Shown piece after piece: positions 1 to 8,566 of a DNA stretch of 64,000 nt. Source of the stretch: Methylobacterium mesophilicum. Its GTDB lineage: Bacteria > Pseudomonadota > Alphaproteobacteria > Rhizobiales > Beijerinckiaceae. Each line of letters opens with the position of its first letter. Position 1 is the first letter of the stretch. Under the pieces are notes generated by a model. The model saw nothing but the letters and a program-made list of their open reading frames with translations. It made no database searches and was not told the origin of the DNA. Both the position numbers and the translations under genes were made by a program. The stretch is from positions 186,001 through 250,000 of the forward strand of contig NZ_BPQU01000001.1 in assembly GCF_022179445.1 (NCBI RefSeq), written 5' to 3'.

Positions 1-1899
1 GCGTCCGAGTCGGCTCAGGCCGGCGACATGGCCTCGATCCACGCGATGCTGCGCAGCCTCGCCGAGAAGGTCGATCAGGTCGGCAGCCGCCCGGAGAACG
101 AGGGCCTCGACGCCCTGGAGAAGCAGGTCGTCTCGCTCGCGGGCCGGCTCGATGCCCCCCGCAGCGGCGACCCGGCCCTGGCCGGCCTCGAGCGCACCAT
201 GGACGACCTGCTGCAGCAGGTCGCGGCCCTGCGCGAATCGGCGCCGAGCGAGGCCGTCGTCGAGCGCGCCGCGCGCAACGCCGTGGCCCAGACCCTCAAG
301 GGCTCCGGCCTGCCGAGCGCCGAACTCGGCGAGATCGGCCTCCTGCGGGCGAGCCTGGCCGACATGCAGGCCCGGCAGATCGCCTCGGACCAGCGTCTCG
401 GTGCCACCCTGGAGGGCGTCCAGTCCGCCCTGGAGCGCCTCGTCAACCGGCTCGGCCCGGCCGATCCGACCGCCGCGCGCCCACCGTCGCTCGACGAGCG
501 GCTCTTGACCTCCACCAGCCCGGAGGCGCGGGTCGCGGCGTCCGACGCGTCGCGCCTGGCCGACGACCTGCTGGAACCCGGCAGCGGCCGTCCGGGCCGG
601 GAGCCGCGCACAGCCCGCGACACCGCCATCCGCCGGCCCGCGCGGGAGCGCTCGGCCGAGCCGGCGCGCGGTCGTCAGGTTCCGGAGGCCGCCGGCGAGA
701 CCGACATCAAGACCAGCTTCATCGCGGCCGCCCGTCGGGCCGCCCAGGCTGCCCAGGCCGAACTCGCCGCTGAGGCGCCGGCCGATCGCCGGGACTTGCG
801 CGCCCGCATGGCCGAAAGCGAGCCGGCCGCCGCGGGCGAGAGCCGACTCAGCCGGTTGCGGGCGGAGATCAACCGCCGGCGGCGGCCCCTCCTGCTCGGC
901 CTCGCCGCCATCGTGTTGGCTCTGGGCGCGCTCCAGGCGATCAGCATGCGCGCCCCCGACGAGGCGCCGCGGACGGTCCAGACCTCGCAGGTCGCCCCGA
1001 ACCGGGCCGAGCCCGCCCGGGACGCCCGCCCGGAGACCGCCGCGGAGGCTCCGGCGCAGAAGCCGCCGGTGGCCGATCCGGTGACCACGCAGGCCCTGCC
1101 GACGCCGCTTCCCGCCGAGGCGCGGGGAGCCGCCGCCCGGGCTGCGGTACCGCAGGTCTCTGGCATGAACACCCTGCAGGCGGATCTGGGCACGGTTCCG
1201 CCGGCCCTCGCCAAGGTGAAGCAGGCGGCGCTGGACGGCGACGGCACGGCGATCTGGGATCTGGCCTCCCGCGAAGCGGACGGCCGCGGCATACCCCGGG
1301 ACCTCTCGGTCGCCGCGAAGCTGTTCGAGAAGCTGGCCGCGGCCGGTTACGCCCCGGCCGAGTACAAGCTCGCCGGCCACTACGAGAAGGGGTCCGGCGT
1401 GGTCCGGGACCTCGACAAGGCGAAGCTCTGGTACGGCCGGGCCGCCGAGCAGGGCCATGCCCGCTCGATGCACAACCTCGCGGTGCTCTACGCCGAGAAC
1501 CCCGCCGCCAACGGCAAGCCCGATTTCGCCTCGGCAGCCTCGTGGTTCCGCCAGGGCGCCGAGTTCGGCGTCCGCGACAGCCAGTACAACCTTGCGGTGC
1601 TCTACGCCCGCGGCCTCGGCCTGACGCAGGACCTGGTCCAGTCTTACGCATGGTTCTCGGCTGCCGCTGGGCAGGGCGACGACGACGCGGCCAAGAAGCG
1701 GGACGACGTGGCGAACAAGCTCAGCCCTACCGATCTGGCCAGCGCCAAGAGCCTCGCGGGGACCTTCAAGCCGCGTAAGCTCGACGCCGCCGTCAACGAG
1801 CCCCCCGCCGCGAAGGACGGCATCACCGCGCCGATGTCGCTCCTCGGTGCCCCGACCCCGAGCCCGACCGGCTTCACCGCTCCGGCCCGCAAGTCATAG
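1..1899 (+). CDS. Sel1-repeat, PodJ-like membrane protein (5' partial)
   Basis: The reading frame is open to the left window edge, so the true start lies upstream; 632 residues are visible. The N-terminal half is charged and rich in Ala, Arg and Glu with heptad-like stretches, suggesting coiled coil. A single membrane segment follows (LLLGLAAIVLALGALQAI, about residue 300), then a Pro/Ala linker, then several Sel1-type TPR-like repeats with cores such as YKLAGHYEKG and YNLAVLYARG. This order (cytoplasmic coiled coil, one TM, periplasmic Sel1 repeats) is that of the polar localisation factor PodJ and its relatives in Rhizobiales, which organise cell poles or peptidoglycan enzymes. The exact role is inferred from architecture only. 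The gene stands alone and is followed by a repeat-bearing spacer. Confidence 0.75.
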   Translation, partial: ASESAQAGDMASIHAMLRSLAEKVDQVGSRPENEGLDALEKQVVSLAGRLDAPRSGDPALAGLERTMDDLLQQVAALRESAPSEAVVERAARNAVAQTLKGSGLPSAELGEIGLLRASLADMQARQIASDQRLGATLEGVQSALERLVNRLGPADPTAARPPSLDERLLTSTSPEARVAASDASRLADDLLEPGSGRPGREPRTARDTAIRRPARERSAEPARGRQVPEAAGETDIKTSFIAAARRAAQAAQAELAAEAPADRRDLRARMAESEPAAAGESRLSRLRAEINRRRRPLLLGLAAIVLALGALQAISMRAPDEAPRTVQTSQVAPNRAEPARDARPETAAEAPAQKPPVADPVTTQALPTPLPAEARGAAARAAVPQVSGMNTLQADLGTVPPALAKVKQAALDGDGTAIWDLASREADGRGIPRDLSVAAKLFEKLAAAGYAPAEYKLAGHYEKGSGVVRDLDKAKLWYGRAAEQGHARSMHNLAVLYAENPAANGKPDFASAASWFRQGAEFGVRDSQYNLAVLYARGLGLTQDLVQSYAWFSAAAGQGDDDAAKKRDDVANKLSPTDLASAKSLAGTFKPRKLDAAVNEPPAAKDGITAPMSLLGAPTPSPTGFTAPARKS

Positions 1900-2495
1900 C
1901 GGCCGTGCGAACCTCCTCCCGGCCGATGGCAACCGGCGTCGATGGTCACCTCTCGCTCGATGCGGGAGGCGACGCGCTCCTCGCCTCGTGGCTACGGGCT
2001 ACATGGGTTGGAAGACTCAGTTTCTGAGGACCGACACCCCATACCTGATAACCCGCGCCGTCATACCGGAGTGCCGCAGGCGAGCCCGGAATCCGGAAAC
2101 GCTGTCCGTGCAGGAACTTGACACGTCGGTGGTTCTGGATCCTGGGCTCCGCCGTGCTGCCCAGGGATGACGGCGTGTGGCCGCATCGACCCAGCCACCG
2201 CTTGAAGGACGCAGGGAGCTTTCCGCTCGTGGCTTCGGGGGGTTGATCCTAACCCAGCGCCCGGCGCGTCGCGCCATGCGGGCAACCACGGCCGCGCGAT
2301 CCGTGTATCCCCGGCGCGGCCTGGGACGTTTCAGGACCCGGACGCGTGGCCCGAAAGGCGGCGAACGCCTGCTGTGTTTTGCCGCCCTGATCCCAGCTTG
2401 ACCGCTCTCCCACGATGCGTGAACGCTCGGATCGGGCGATACCTGCCCGTGTAAACACGGCGTGGCGGCCGCCCGTGCGGCGGCTCGGAGGATGG
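1900..2495. other. Intergenic spacer with palindromic repeat
   Basis: No convincing gene lies in this roughly 600-base stretch. Its main structure is the long imperfect inverted repeat at 2056-2175, listed separately. The rest shows no clear codon pattern, tRNA or terminator. Confidence 0.5.
2056..2175. repeat. Extragenic long imperfect inverted repeat
   Basis: The left arm (2056-2100) and the right arm (2131-2175) are imperfect reverse complements. Shared blocks include CGCCGTCAT at the outer ends and GAGCCC and GGATCC-type blocks further in. The spacer is about 30 bases. Elements of this kind (extragenic hairpins bounded by GTCAT...ATGAC) are dispersed in many copies in Methylobacterium and related genomes. 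That it belongs to such a family is background knowledge, since only one copy is visible here. It could act as a transcript-end hairpin for the upstream gene. Confidence 0.6.
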
Positions 2496-2933
2496 ATGGC
2501 GCACCGGAACTCTGTCCCGATGAGCGCGCTCGTGCTCGGCGTGGCCGGCCTCATCCCGTTCCTGGGTTTCGCGGCGCTCGCAGTTTCGGGCTCGGACGGC
2601 GGGTTGAGCAGCATCGGCCTGTCGCCCCGCACGATCCTGTCGGCGTATGGGGCGGTGATCGCGTCGTTCCTGGGCGGCATCCGCTGGGGCGCGGCAGCGG
2701 CCCGCAACTCCGGCAACGGCGATTATGTCGTGGCGATCGTACCGTCCCTGGTGGCCTGGGCCGCGATGGCGGCGCCGGCCCCCTGGGACCTGCGCGTGCT
2801 CGGCGTCCTCGTCCTGGCCTGGGGCCTGATCGATCAGGACCTGACCCGACGCGGCCTCGTGCCGCTCTGGCTCGGCCGCCTGCGGCTGGTCCTGTCCGGC
2901 GTGGCCGGTGCCGCCTTGCTGGTGGCGTCCTGA
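2496..2933 (+). CDS. DUF3429-like integral membrane protein
   Basis: A protein of 145 residues with four to five hydrophobic segments. The pattern GLIPFLGFAALA, then LSAYGAVIASFLGGIRWGAA, then paired helices with LGVLVLAWGLIDQDL, matches the DUF3429 family of small inner-membrane proteins of unknown function; the FLGGIRWG block is its usual landmark. The start chosen (ATG in MAHRNSV) has GGAGG four bases upstream; MSALVLG at 2520 is an alternative, and an ATG at 2415 would add an uncharacteristic Arg-rich leader. It is monocistronic with no functional clue from neighbours. Confidence 0.7.
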   Translation: MAHRNSVPMSALVLGVAGLIPFLGFAALAVSGSDGGLSSIGLSPRTILSAYGAVIASFLGGIRWGAAAARNSGNGDYVVAIVPSLVAWAAMAAPAPWDLRVLGVLVLAWGLIDQDLTRRGLVPLWLGRLRLVLSGVAGAALLVAS

Positions 2934-3244
2934 GCGTCGGAACGCTCGTCCTGCCGGATCCTCTTCAAAGACGCGGCGGAGATATCTCAGCTGCGCGGCG
3001 GCTCGGCCGACACCGGCGGTGCCCGGCAAAAGCGGCTGGCGGTGATCGGGGCATCGTGTAGGCGGCAGATCGGAAACCTTGGTATCGACCACCTTCGGTC
3101 GCATGCATCTCCGGGGCGATGCCCGGCCCCCGGAAACCGGGGCCGATCGAAGCCGGCTTGAAGCGCGCCAACGCGGATCGAAGTCGAGCCTGTGATCCCG
3201 AATGGTCGTTGGTGCCCGTCCGATACGCTTTTCGGAGGCGGGCG
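2934..3244. other. Intergenic spacer, nothing recognised
   Basis: This stretch of about 310 bases between the DUF3429-like gene and the convergent small gene on the minus strand shows no coding pattern, RNA gene or strong hairpin that I can support. Confidence 0.4.
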
Positions 3245-3475
3245 TTAGCTATCGCTGGCCATCTCGCGGAGCAGCCGCATCACGGCGTCCCGGCGGGCGG
3301 GCGATTTGATCGCACGGAACAGCGACGTGACCTCGTCGCACTGCGCCGCGCTCACCCCCGACGGATCGACCGGCATGCAATCGACGCGGAAGAAGTAGGA
3401 GGCCGGCACGTCCAGCGTGGCGGCGATGCGCTCCAGGAGCGAGCGCGTCGTCGGAGAAGTCTCATCGTCGATCAT
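3245..3475 (-). CDS. Small XRE-type regulator remnant or HTH-tail protein
   Basis: A 76-residue protein. Its first 35 residues (SLLERIAATLDVPASYFF) read like the last two helices of a Cro/C1-type helix-turn-helix domain, followed by a helical tail (EVTSLFRAIKSPARRDAVMRLLREMA) typical of rhizobial XRE regulators. The first HTH helices, which contact DNA, are missing. It may be a genuine short family member or the remains of a longer regulator. It lies upstream of and divergent from the luxR-type gene, with about 160 bases between them, so a link to that gene's control is possible but unproven. Confidence 0.5.
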   Translation of the reverse strand: MIDDETSPTTRSLLERIAATLDVPASYFFRVDCMPVDPSGVSAAQCDEVTSLFRAIKSPARRDAVMRLLREMASDS

Positions 3476-3639
3476 GGACCTGAAACTCGCACTCGATCCG
3501 CTTCACACATCGGTGCCGGAGGACGCCCCGGCCGCGGGACAGATTTCGCCAACAACCTATCGCCGAAGCGTTCAAGATGCCATCCTCAGGTTGTGGTGGT
3601 CTGCGATTTGTCGCGCTACGTGTAAAATCCGGGGCGAGC

Positions 3640-4368
3640 ATGCCGCAAGCGAAGCATTTGGACAGGACTTTCAACCTCTTGCGCGACCTCGACCGGGCCG
3701 CGACGCCGGACGAGATCGCCCAACTGCTCGTGGGCGCATTCCGCGGATACGGGGTTTCGTACGTGATGGCCGGCATCGTGCCGGAACCCGGGCTGCCGCC
3801 GCGGCGCCACGGCGGCTTCGTCCTCGCCAGCACGATGCCGGAGGAATGGGCCCGCCGTTACGTGACCCGGGGCTACGCCCTGCACGACCCGACGGTTCGC
3901 CGGCTCTGCACCAGCGCCGTCCCGTTCGACTGGAGCGCCGTGCAGGCCGAGACGCCGGTGGCCGGCCGCGTCATGGACGAGGCCACCGAATTCGGCATCC
4001 GGGCCGGCCTGACGATCCCGTTCGTCACCCTCGACGGCGAGCCGGGCGGGATCAGCTTTTCCGGCGCAGCGATCGAGATCGAGGCGGCCGACCGCATCGC
4101 GGTCAACCTGGTGGCGACCTACGCGGTCGGGCAACTGCTCCTGATGAACAGCCGTCCCACCGCCGGCGAGCCGGTGCGCCTGTCGCCCCGGGAGCGCGAG
4201 ACCCTGCAATGGGCCGCCGAAGGCAAGACCGACGCGGAGATCGGGATGGTGATGGGCATCACCGCCTCGGGCGTCGACTATCATCTGCGCTCGGCGCGCA
4301 CGAAGCTCGACACGGTCAACAAGGCGCACACCGTCGCCCAGGCCCTGCGGGCCGGCCTCATCACCTGA
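3640..4368 (+). CDS. LuxR-family quorum-sensing transcription factor
   Basis: A 242-residue protein with an N-terminal autoinducer-binding domain (about 15-165) and a C-terminal GerE/LuxR helix-turn-helix (about 178-240). Canonical ligand-pocket residues are visible: W70, Y74, D83-P84, W98 and G123. The HTH block begins LSPRERETLQWAAEGKT and ends with a V-x2-H-x3-A-x2-KL pattern. The start MPQAKHLD was chosen because the pocket residues then fall where the family expects; an upstream in-frame ATG at 3577 adds 21 atypical residues. The gene lies 144 bases before an acyl-homoserine-lactone synthase gene on the same strand, so it is the probable cognate receptor-regulator. The specific acyl-HSL cannot be told from sequence. 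Confidence 0.9.
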   Translation: MPQAKHLDRTFNLLRDLDRAATPDEIAQLLVGAFRGYGVSYVMAGIVPEPGLPPRRHGGFVLASTMPEEWARRYVTRGYALHDPTVRRLCTSAVPFDWSAVQAETPVAGRVMDEATEFGIRAGLTIPFVTLDGEPGGISFSGAAIEIEAADRIAVNLVATYAVGQLLLMNSRPTAGEPVRLSPRERETLQWAAEGKTDAEIGMVMGITASGVDYHLRSARTKLDTVNKAHTVAQALRAGLIT

Positions 4369-4433
4369 ACGCCGCACCCGCTGGGTCCGCGATCCGGCCC
4401 CAAATCCACGGTTGCATCGGCGCTAAGCGATAC

Positions 4434-4455
4434 ACGTAACCCTACGGTTTTACGT
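4434..4455. promoter_or_regulatory. Putative lux box upstream of the luxI-type gene
   Basis: A 22-bp inverted repeat, ACGTAA - 10 bases - TTACGT, about 60 bases before the synthase start. A second overlapping dyad (CTACG at 4442-4446, CGTAG at 4453-4457) shares the same centre region. The size and position fit a LuxR-type binding site, although the sequence differs from the Vibrio consensus. The inference is positive autoregulation of the synthase by the adjacent receptor. Confidence 0.5.
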
Positions 4456-4512
4456 AGTACACACCCGAGCCCGAACGCGGAACACTCACGCATCGAGACG
4501 TGAGGTTGTTCC

Positions 4513-5136
4513 ATGATCCATGTGGTCACCCCCGCCAACGCCTGTCGCTACGGCGACGCGATGGAGCAGGCTTGGCGCCTGCGGCACCAGATCTTCGTCG
4601 AGGAGAAGGGCTGGACCGACCTCGCCCGTCCGGACGGACGCGAGATCGACCAGTTCGACACGCCGCACGCGGTGCACTTCCTGGCCATGGAGGGCGATGC
4701 CGTCATCGGCTACAGCCGCCTCCTGCCGACCACGCGCCCGCACCTCCTCTCCGACGTCTACCCGGAGCTCTGCGAGGGGGCGCGTCCCGCCGGCCCGCAC
4801 CTCTGGGAATGGACCCGGCAGGGCGTCGCCCGCTCCCACCGCGCCCGGGGCCGGGTGGTCAATCCGGTCTCGATCGCCCTGCTCACCGGCATCGTCGAGT
4901 GGGGCATGGCGCACGGGCTCACCGGCCTGCTGCTGCAGATGCCGACCCTGTACATGATCCACGTCATCCAACTGCATTTCCGCGCCCAGCCCCTCGGCCT
5001 GCCGATCCAGATCGGCGGCGAGGAGATCATGGCGGCGACCGCCGCCTTCGACGCCCGCACCTTGGCGCGCCTTCGCACCGTCCACGGCGACAGCCGCTCC
5101 GTCCTCGTGTCCGAGCCGGCCTACCTGGCCGCCTGA
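4513..5136 (+). CDS. Acyl-homoserine-lactone synthase (LuxI family)
   Basis: A 207-residue enzyme making acyl-HSL signals from S-adenosylmethionine and an acyl-ACP or acyl-CoA. All invariant LuxI residues are present: R24, F28, W34, D46, D49, R69 and E99 in LWEWTRQGV. The length is normal. It follows the luxR-type gene and a probable lux box. Its stop overlaps the start of a 60-residue gene (TGATG), indicating translational coupling. The C-terminal region that sets acyl-chain preference gives no clear prediction. Confidence 0.93.
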   Translation: MIHVVTPANACRYGDAMEQAWRLRHQIFVEEKGWTDLARPDGREIDQFDTPHAVHFLAMEGDAVIGYSRLLPTTRPHLLSDVYPELCEGARPAGPHLWEWTRQGVARSHRARGRVVNPVSIALLTGIVEWGMAHGLTGLLLQMPTLYMIHVIQLHFRAQPLGLPIQIGGEEIMAATAAFDARTLARLRTVHGDSRSVLVSEPAYLAA

Positions 5137-5318
5137 TGAGAACCAACGCCATGAACGATAGCCACCTGGACACCCTCGCGGCGCAGTGCCTCTCGGTGCG
5201 CGACCTGATCGATTCGGTCGGCGATCCGCTGATGCGGGCCGCCATCGACCTGCTGCTGATCGAGGTCGGGCGGGCGCTCGCCCAGAGCTGCGGGGGGGAT
5301 GGACAGGCCGAAGCCTGA
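5136..5318 (+). CDS. Small protein coupled to the AHL synthase gene
   Basis: A 60-residue acidic helical protein (core LAAQCLSVRDLIDSVGDPLMRAAIDLLLIEVGRALAQS). Its first ATG overlaps the synthase stop by one base; a second ATG at 5151 is also possible. I do not recognise a named family. Tight coupling to a luxI gene suggests a role in tuning synthase activity or the regulator, as small luxI-linked genes do in some alphaproteobacteria. That is inference from position only. Confidence 0.6.
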   Translation: MRTNAMNDSHLDTLAAQCLSVRDLIDSVGDPLMRAAIDLLLIEVGRALAQSCGGDGQAEA

Positions 5319-5344
5319 ACCGGAGGGGGCGCCGCCCCCAGACG

Positions 5345-5376
5345 AAAACGGCGGGCGCCCCGGGGCGCCCGCCGTT
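5345..5376 (-). terminator. Intrinsic terminator between convergent luxI operon and icd
   Basis: A perfect 15-bp-arm palindrome (AACGGCGGGCGCCCC at 5347-5361 and its complement at 5362-5376) with no loop bases in the strict reading. On the minus strand the stem is followed by TTTT, giving a canonical terminator for icd. It may also stop the rightward operon. Confidence 0.75.
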
Positions 5377-5400
5377 CAGGTTCCGACCGGAACGGAGGTG

Positions 5401-6615
5401 TCAGACGCCCATCGCGGTCTTCAGGTTCTGATCGACCTTGTCGAGGAAGCCCGTGGTCGAGAGCCACTTCTGGTCGGGTCCGACCAGGAGCGCGAGGTCC
5501 TTGGTCATGTGTCCGGCCTCGACGGTATCCACGCAGACCTTCTCCAGCGTCGCCGAGAACTTGGCGAGGTCGTCGTTGCCGTCGAGCTTGGCCCGGTGCG
5601 ACAGGCCGCGGGTCCAGGCGAAGATCGAGGCGATCGAGTTGGTCGAGGTCTCGCGGCCCTTCTGGTGCTCGCGGAAGTGGCGCGTCACCGTGCCGTGGGC
5701 GGCCTCGGCCTCGACGGTCTGGCCGTCCGGGGTCATCAGCACCGAGGTCATTAGGCCGAGCGAACCGAAGCCCTGCGCGGCGGTGTCCGACTGCACGTCG
5801 CCGTCGTAGTTCTTGCAGGCCCAGACGTAGCCGCCCGACCATTTCAGGCAGGACGCGACCATGTCGTCGATCAGGCGGTGCTCGTAGGTGATCCCGAGCG
5901 GCTTGAACTTGGCCTCGAACTCCTCCTCGTAGACCTTCTGGAACAGGTCCTTGAACCGGCCGTCATAGGCCTTGAGGATGGTGTTCTTGGTCGACAGGTA
6001 GACCGGGTACTTGCGGGCAAGGCCATAGTTCAGCGAGGCGCGGGCGAAGTCGATGATCGACTGGTCGAGGTTGTACATCGACATCGCGACGCCGGCGTCC
6101 GGGAACTTGAACACCTCCTTCTCGATGACGGTGCCGTCGTCGCCCTCGAACTTGATGGTCAGGCGCCCCTTGCCGGGCACCTTGAAGTCGGTGGCGCGGT
6201 ACTGGTCGCCGTAGGCGTGGCGGCCGATCACGAAGGGCTGGGTCCAGCCGGGCACGAGGCGCGGGACGTTCTTGCAGATGATCGGCTCGCGGAAGATCAC
6301 GCCGCCCAGGATGTTGCGGATCGTGCCGTTGGGCGACCGCCACATCTCCTTGAGGCCGAATTCCTGCACCCGCTGCTCGTCGGGGGTGATGGTGGCGCAC
6401 TTCACGCCGACGCCGTGGCGCTTGATCGCCTCGGCAGCATCGACCGTGACCTTGTCAGCCGTTGCGTCGCGGTGCTCGACGCCGAGGTCGTAATATTCGA
6501 GGTCGACGTCGAGGTAGGGATGGATGAGCTTGTTCTTGATCTCGGCCCAGATGATCCGGGTCATCTCGTCGCCGTCGAGTTCAACGACGGGGTTCGCTAC
6601 CTTGATCTTCGCCAT
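5401..6615 (-). CDS. icd: NADP-dependent isocitrate dehydrogenase
   Basis: A 404-residue enzyme of the homodimeric eukaryote-like IDH class. It oxidatively decarboxylates isocitrate to 2-oxoglutarate in the TCA cycle and yields NADPH. It opens [21 protein letters not shown] and carries [19 protein letters not shown] (substrate loop), the metal-binding [10 protein letters not shown] region and an [11 protein letters not shown] cofactor segment. Its length matches the family. The chosen start is the ATG of MAKIKV; the frame stays open further upstream but that extension does not resemble any IDH. It is divergent from trmJ and ends at a strong terminator. Confidence 0.97.
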   Translation of the reverse strand: MAKIKVANPVVELDGDEMTRIIWAEIKNKLIHPYLDVDLEYYDLGVEHRDATADKVTVDAAEAIKRHGVGVKCATITPDEQRVQEFGLKEMWRSPNGTIRNILGGVIFREPIICKNVPRLVPGWTQPFVIGRHAYGDQYRATDFKVPGKGRLTIKFEGDDGTVIEKEVFKFPDAGVAMSMYNLDQSIIDFARASLNYGLARKYPVYLSTKNTILKAYDGRFKDLFQKVYEEEFEAKFKPLGITYEHRLIDDMVASCLKWSGGYVWACKNYDGDVQSDTAAQGFGSLGLMTSVLMTPDGQTVEAEAAHGTVTRHFREHQKGRETSTNSIASIFAWTRGLSHRAKLDGNDDLAKFSATLEKVCVDTVEAGHMTKDLALLVGPDQKWLSTTGFLDKVDQNLKTAMGV

Positions 6616-6813
6616 GGACCGATGCCTTCTCGCGTTGTCCCCGCGCACGGCATGCAAGGGCCGTGCGGTCGCCCGCCCAACCGTCGATTGGGTACGTTTC
6701 GCCCCCGGCGACATAGCGCGCCCCTTCCGGCAGCGGAAGGCGCGGGCTGTCATCCGGGCGGCATCGTCACCCGGCCCTCGACGGGCGGTCGCCCCCTGTG
6801 CCAGAGGGCCGGC

Positions 6814-7587
6814 ATGACGACCCAAGACCCGCAGGACCAGGCTCCGACCAAGCTCACCGAGGTGCCGCCCGGAATCGCCCCGGTGGTGATCCTGGTGGAG
6901 CCGCAGCTCGCCGAGAACATCGGCATGACCGCCCGGGCCATGGCGAATTTCGGCCTGTCGGAGCTGCGCCTCGTCAACCCCAAGAACGGCTGGCCGAAGA
7001 AAGGCGTGCGCGAGGCGGCCTCCGGGGCGACCCACGTGCTCGACCGGGCGACGATCCACGCCAGCGTCGCCGAGGCGATCGGCGATCTCCACTACGTGCT
7101 CGCCACCACGGCGCGCGAGCGCGGTCAGATGAAGCAGGTCCTCGCCCCCGAGGACGCCATGGGCGAGGTGGTCGCCCGGCAGGGGCAGCGCGTCGCGGTG
7201 ATGTTCGGCCGCGAGCGGGTCGGGCTCACCAACGAAGAGGTGTCGCTGGCCGACGCCATCATCACGTTCCCGGTGTCGCCGGACTTCCCGTCGCTGAACC
7301 TGGCTCAGGCGGTGCTGCTGGTGGGCTACGCCTGGCGGCAGGCCAGCGGGCGGGCGGTTCTGCCGTTCTCGGGCGAGCTGCTGGCGCCGCCGGCCAGCCG
7401 CGAGGCCCTTATGTCCCTGTTCGGCAGCCTGGAGGCGGCCCTCGACGGAGCCCGGTTCTACCCGCCCGAGAAGCGCGACATCATCGCCCGCAACATGCGC
7501 GACATGCTCCACCGCATGGGCCTGACCGAGCAGGACGTGCGCACATTCCGGGGGGCGTTGCGGGCGCTGACGCGCAAAGGCAGCTGA
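6814..7587 (+). CDS. trmJ: tRNA/rRNA 2'-O-methyltransferase, TrmJ-like (SPOUT)
   Basis: A 257-residue SPOUT methyltransferase. The N-terminal block [20 protein letters not shown] and the knot motifs [16 protein letters not shown] and [17 protein letters not shown] are diagnostic of the TrmJ/TrmH subgroup, which 2'-O-methylates position 32 of certain tRNAs using S-adenosylmethionine. The C-terminal helical extension fits TrmJ. The ATG at MTTQDPQD was chosen; longer in-frame readings run antisense through the icd promoter region. It stands alone, convergent with a small minus-strand gene whose stop lies immediately after its own. Confidence 0.9.
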   Translation: MTTQDPQDQAPTKLTEVPPGIAPVVILVEPQLAENIGMTARAMANFGLSELRLVNPKNGWPKKGVREAASGATHVLDRATIHASVAEAIGDLHYVLATTARERGQMKQVLAPEDAMGEVVARQGQRVAVMFGRERVGLTNEEVSLADAIITFPVSPDFPSLNLAQAVLLVGYAWRQASGRAVLPFSGELLAPPASREALMSLFGSLEAALDGARFYPPEKRDIIARNMRDMLHRMGLTEQDVRTFRGALRALTRKGS

Positions 7588-7770
7588 TCAGGCGTCGCCT
7601 TGGATCTCAGGCGGTTTGCCGCCGCCGAAGCAGCGCCCGACCGCCTCCCAGAACGCCGCCTGCTCCGCCGGGGTGCAGAGGGCCACGCGGGCCTCGACCA
7701 GGGCCCGGCCGGCCCTCGCATCGGCCGTCGCGGCGACGTCCGCCTCGCTCGGGTGTCCCGCCTCGTCCAT
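7588..7770 (-). CDS. Small hypothetical protein
   Basis: A 60-residue protein, acidic at the N-terminus, with a helical middle (RAGRALVEARVALCTPAEQAAFWEAVGRCF) and a short GGGK tail. No family is recognised. Its stop abuts the trmJ stop, so the two genes converge. It is divergent from ccmA with about 160 bases between starts. Absence of frame breaks and amino-acid balance like true genes support it, though it is short enough to be doubtful. Confidence 0.45.
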   Translation of the reverse strand: MDEAGHPSEADVAATADARAGRALVEARVALCTPAEQAAFWEAVGRCFGGGKPPEIQGDA

Positions 7771-7930
7771 GCCAGCCTCCGCAAACGGTGAAAAAAGCCG
7801 GCTCGTCCCGGCACGGTTCCGTTATGCGCCGCAATCGGGCATGGAGGCGCCGGGTGTCCGCTCCCGTCCGCGCGGCGGGGCGACGCGGATCGGTCTGGCC
7901 GCCTGCCGGCGGGAGAGGGCGGGGTACCGG

Positions 7931-8566
7931 GTGCGGCTCAGCGTCGACAATCTCGCCTGCCGCCGCTCCGGCCGGCGGATCTTCTCCGGCCTGACCTTCG
8001 CCCTCGGGCCCGGCGACGCCCTGGCGGTGACCGGGCGGAACGGCGCGGGCAAGTCGAGCCTGCTCGCCATCCTGACGGGCCGGCTGCGGCCCGATGCCGG
8101 GCGCATCGCCTTGGCCGAGGTCGGCGAGGCGAGCCTGCCCGAATGCCTCCATGCGGTCGGCCACCGCGACGGCCTCAAGAGTTCGCTGTCGGCCGGCGAG
8201 AACCTGCGCTTCGCGCAGAGCCTCCTCGGCGCACCGCGCCTGTCGCCCCGGGAGGCCCTGGACCGGCTCGGCCTCGGCCACGCCCACGACCTGCCGGTCG
8301 GCTACCTGTCGGCCGGCCAGAGGCGGCGCGTGGCCCTGGCGCGGCTGCTGGTCTGCGATCGCCCGCTCTGGCTCCTCGACGAGCCGACGGCGGCCCTCGA
8401 CGCCACCTCGCAAGCCTTGCTCGCCGGCCTGATGGCGGCCCACCGGGCAGGCGGCGGCCTCGTGATCGCCGCCACCCACCAGCCGCTGGGCCTCGACGGG
8501 GCGGCAGAGTTGCGCATCGAGCCTGGGACCGCGCCGGAGCCCGAGCCTGCGGAGGATTGGGCGTGA
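7931..8566 (+). CDS. ccmA: Heme exporter ATP-binding protein CcmA
   Basis: A 211-residue ABC ATPase of the cytochrome c maturation (system I) heme-handling complex, working with CcmB, C and D to release holo-CcmE. Walker A (GRNGAGKSS), ABC signature (LSAGQRRR) and Walker B (LWLLDEPTAALD) are all present. A GTG start is chosen at VRLSVDNLACRRSG, the usual CcmA beginning, with a GGGAGAGGG stretch upstream; an in-frame ATG at 7841 would add 30 Arg-rich residues. Its stop overlaps the ccmB start (GTGA). Confidence 0.9.
   Translation: MRLSVDNLACRRSGRRIFSGLTFALGPGDALAVTGRNGAGKSSLLAILTGRLRPDAGRIALAEVGEASLPECLHAVGHRDGLKSSLSAGENLRFAQSLLGAPRLSPREALDRLGLGHAHDLPVGYLSAGQRRRVALARLLVCDRPLWLLDEPTAALDATSQALLAGLMAAHRAGGGLVIAATHQPLGLDGAAELRIEPGTAPEPEPAEDWA

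Noticed and set aside
6616..7512. N-terminal extension of icd across trmJ
   Set aside because: The frame is open, but the extension matches no isocitrate dehydrogenase and runs antisense to trmJ. MAKIKV is the family start.
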